NCBI RefSeq assembly: GCF_014595955.1
Contig: NZ_JABVCF010000010.1
Coordinates: 1-64,000, forward strand
DNA from: Pseudaminobacter soli (ex Zhang et al. 2022)
Lineage (GTDB): Bacteria > Pseudomonadota > Alphaproteobacteria > Rhizobiales > Rhizobiaceae
Direction: 5' to 3'
DNA length: 64,000 nt
Position numbers and translations under genes: made by a program. The notes under the pieces are model-generated. The model was not told where the DNA came from and made no database searches. It saw nothing but the letters and a program-made list of their open reading frames with translations. Shown one piece after another: positions 62,857-64,000 of the stretch (position 1 is its first letter; each line of letters begins with the position of its first letter).

Positions 62857-64000
62857 TTACTGGGCTTCGTTCGCGGCACCCTCGGCGGGCTGCTGACCGG
62901 ATTTGACGGACTCGGCCTGCTGCTTCTGGACCTGGCGCCAGCGAGCCACGTTCTTATTGTGCTCCTCCAGCGTCTTGGCGAACACGTGCCCGCCGGTGCC
63001 ATCCGCCACGAAATAGAGATCTTCCGTGTCCAGAGGATTGGCTACGGCCTGCAGTGCCGCGCGTCCGGGATTGGCGATCGGCGTCGGCGGCAAGCCGTTG
63101 ATCACGTAGGTATTGTAGGGCGTCGGCTTCTCGATATCCGACTGATAGATCGCCCGGTCGGCCGGCTTGCCGGCGCCGCCGAACAATCCGTAGATGATGG
63201 TCGGATCGGACTGCAGGCGCATCTTCTTGCGCAGCCGGTTGATGAACACCGAAGCGACATGAGGCCGCTCTGAGTCGATCCCTGTCTCCTTCTCGACAAT
63301 CGAGGCGAGCGTGACGAACTCATCCACGGTCTTGACCGGGAGGTCGGGAGAGCGCTTCGCCCAGATCTCTTCGATCAGCTTGGCTTGCTGCTCTCGCATC
63401 TTGGCGATGATCGCCTTGCGTTCCTCGCCCCGGGTGAAGCGTTGCGTATCGGCCGCAAGGCTTCCCTCTGGCAGCAGTTCCTTGGGCATCTCGCCGCTCA
63501 ACGCCTCGTGCTCAGCGATCCTGCGGAACGCCTGCGCCACGGTCAGGCCTTCCGGAATGGTGAGCGAATGGAGGATCGACTTGCCGCTCTGCAGCAGTTC
63601 CATCACGTCGCGCATCGAGGCGCCGGCCTGCACTTCATACTCGCCGGCCTTGAACGTCTTCTCCCCGCCATAGGTACGCACGCCGATCCGGAAGATCGTC
63701 GCGTCCGTGATGAAGCCGTTCTGCTCCAACTGCGCCGCGATCTGGCCAACGCCGCTGTTCGGCTTGACCAGAAACGCCTTGGCCTGGGTAGTCGGCCCGG
63801 GCGCCTCGAACGCCTGCTTGCCGAAGTAGAGCGCGGCGCCGGCGGCTACGACTGCAAATACCACCAGTGACATCATGAAGTTCATGAAGACGATGATCTG
63901 GTTGCGCGATGCGCGCGACCGCCGGGGCGGAGGCGGCGTGCCAGGTTCCGGCCGCAACGCCTCCCTGGCCGTCTTGGGCGTGATCTGTCGTGGAGATTCA
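62857..64000 (-). CDS. mltG: endolytic murein transglycosylase MltG, 5' end cut by window
   Basis: The frame stays open to the right edge; upstream in-frame residues ITPKTAREALRPEP resemble the start of rhizobial MltG, so the true start is beyond 64000. Visible parts: a membrane helix (RNQIIVFMNFMMSLVVFAVVAAGAALYF), a LysM-like domain, and the YceG catalytic region with LASIVEKETG (catalytic Glu) and LQSDPTIIYGL. Terminates glycan strands during peptidoglycan growth. A long Gln/Pro-rich tail ends the protein. In relatives acpP and fabF lie just upstream. Confidence 0.94.
   Translation of the reverse strand, partial: ESPRQITPKTAREALRPEPGTPPPPRRSRASRNQIIVFMNFMMSLVVFAVVAAGAALYFGKQAFEAPGPTTQAKAFLVKPNSGVGQIAAQLEQNGFITDATIFRIGVRTYGGEKTFKAGEYEVQAGASMRDVMELLQSGKSILHSLTIPEGLTVAQAFRRIAEHEALSGEMPKELLPEGSLAADTQRFTRGEERKAIIAKMREQQAKLIEEIWAKRSPDLPVKTVDEFVTLASIVEKETGIDSERPHVASVFINRLRKKMRLQSDPTIIYGLFGGAGKPADRAIYQSDIEKPTPYNTYVINGLPPTPIANPGRAALQAVANPLDTEDLYFVADGTGGHVFAKTLEEHNKNVARWRQVQKQQAESVKSGQQPAEGAANEAQ

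Overview
The window is chromosomal DNA of about 60% GC or more from an alphaproteobacterium, most likely a rhizobial Hyphomicrobiales (Mesorhizobium/Aminobacter/Phyllobacteriaceae type). The inference rests on the mltG-yicC-gmk and lptF-lptG-lptD-surA-pdxA-rsmA gene orders, BA14K-type cysteine/arginine repeats, many GTG/TTG starts, and an IS21-type end like those common in rhizobia. No rRNA, tRNA or CRISPR was seen.

Layout. (1) 1-76 is the outer end of an IS21-like element, followed by a possible sigma-like orphan gene. (2) 1.35-21.5 kb is a catabolic island: a TRAP transporter with an M20 deacylase; a divergent three-subunit molybdenum hydroxylase (FAD, 2Fe-2S and Mo subunits); a diaminopropionate ammonia-lyase-like PLP enzyme with an FCD-type GntR regulator; a cupin, a ThDP enzyme and an SDR; a divergent aldehyde dehydrogenase and CoxG-like protein; a frameshifted LysR gene; a ferritin-like diiron protein with a VanB-type reductase; and an MHS-type symporter. 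Three promoter regions of this island (near 5.73, 14.70 and 20.00 kb) carry the same two-box operator, TTGnnTACAA-like boxes exactly 11 nt apart, so the island is probably one regulon, perhaps of the local GntR protein. The substrate is unknown. (3) 21.5-28.8 kb is a zone of broken genes (ring-cleavage dioxygenase tail, SDR, RES-domain toxin, SRAP start, cytochrome c peroxidase tail, DUF4142, DUF892 tail) around a few intact ones (VOC, double-BA14K protein, SDR, Gly/Ser-rich secreted protein). (4) 28.8-35.5 kb is a compact set for uptake and breakdown of D-amino-acid-containing peptides or D-amino acids: M55 D-aminopeptidase, P1/DmpA peptidase, polar amino acid ABC transporter, D-amino acid transaminase, and a divergent LysR regulator.

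(5) 35.5-41.1 kb holds a truncated phzF, a Nudix-endonuclease/phosphatase pair, and three tandem secreted Gly-rich protein genes. Upstream of the second and third copies, on the opposite strand, lie decayed copies of the 5' end of the endonuclease/phosphatase gene. A divergent promoter module has therefore been duplicated twice. (6) 41.2-49.7 kb has PilZ, ilvC, TetR, an RTX calcium-binding protein, GST, HxlR, acyl-CoA dehydrogenase, RNase T2 and a small secreted protein. (7) 49.7-64 kb is conserved core: rlmJ, holC-pepA, divergent lptF-lptG-lptD-surA-like-pdxA-rsmA, a hypothetical, and the convergent mltG-yicC-gmk operon. mltG runs off the right edge.
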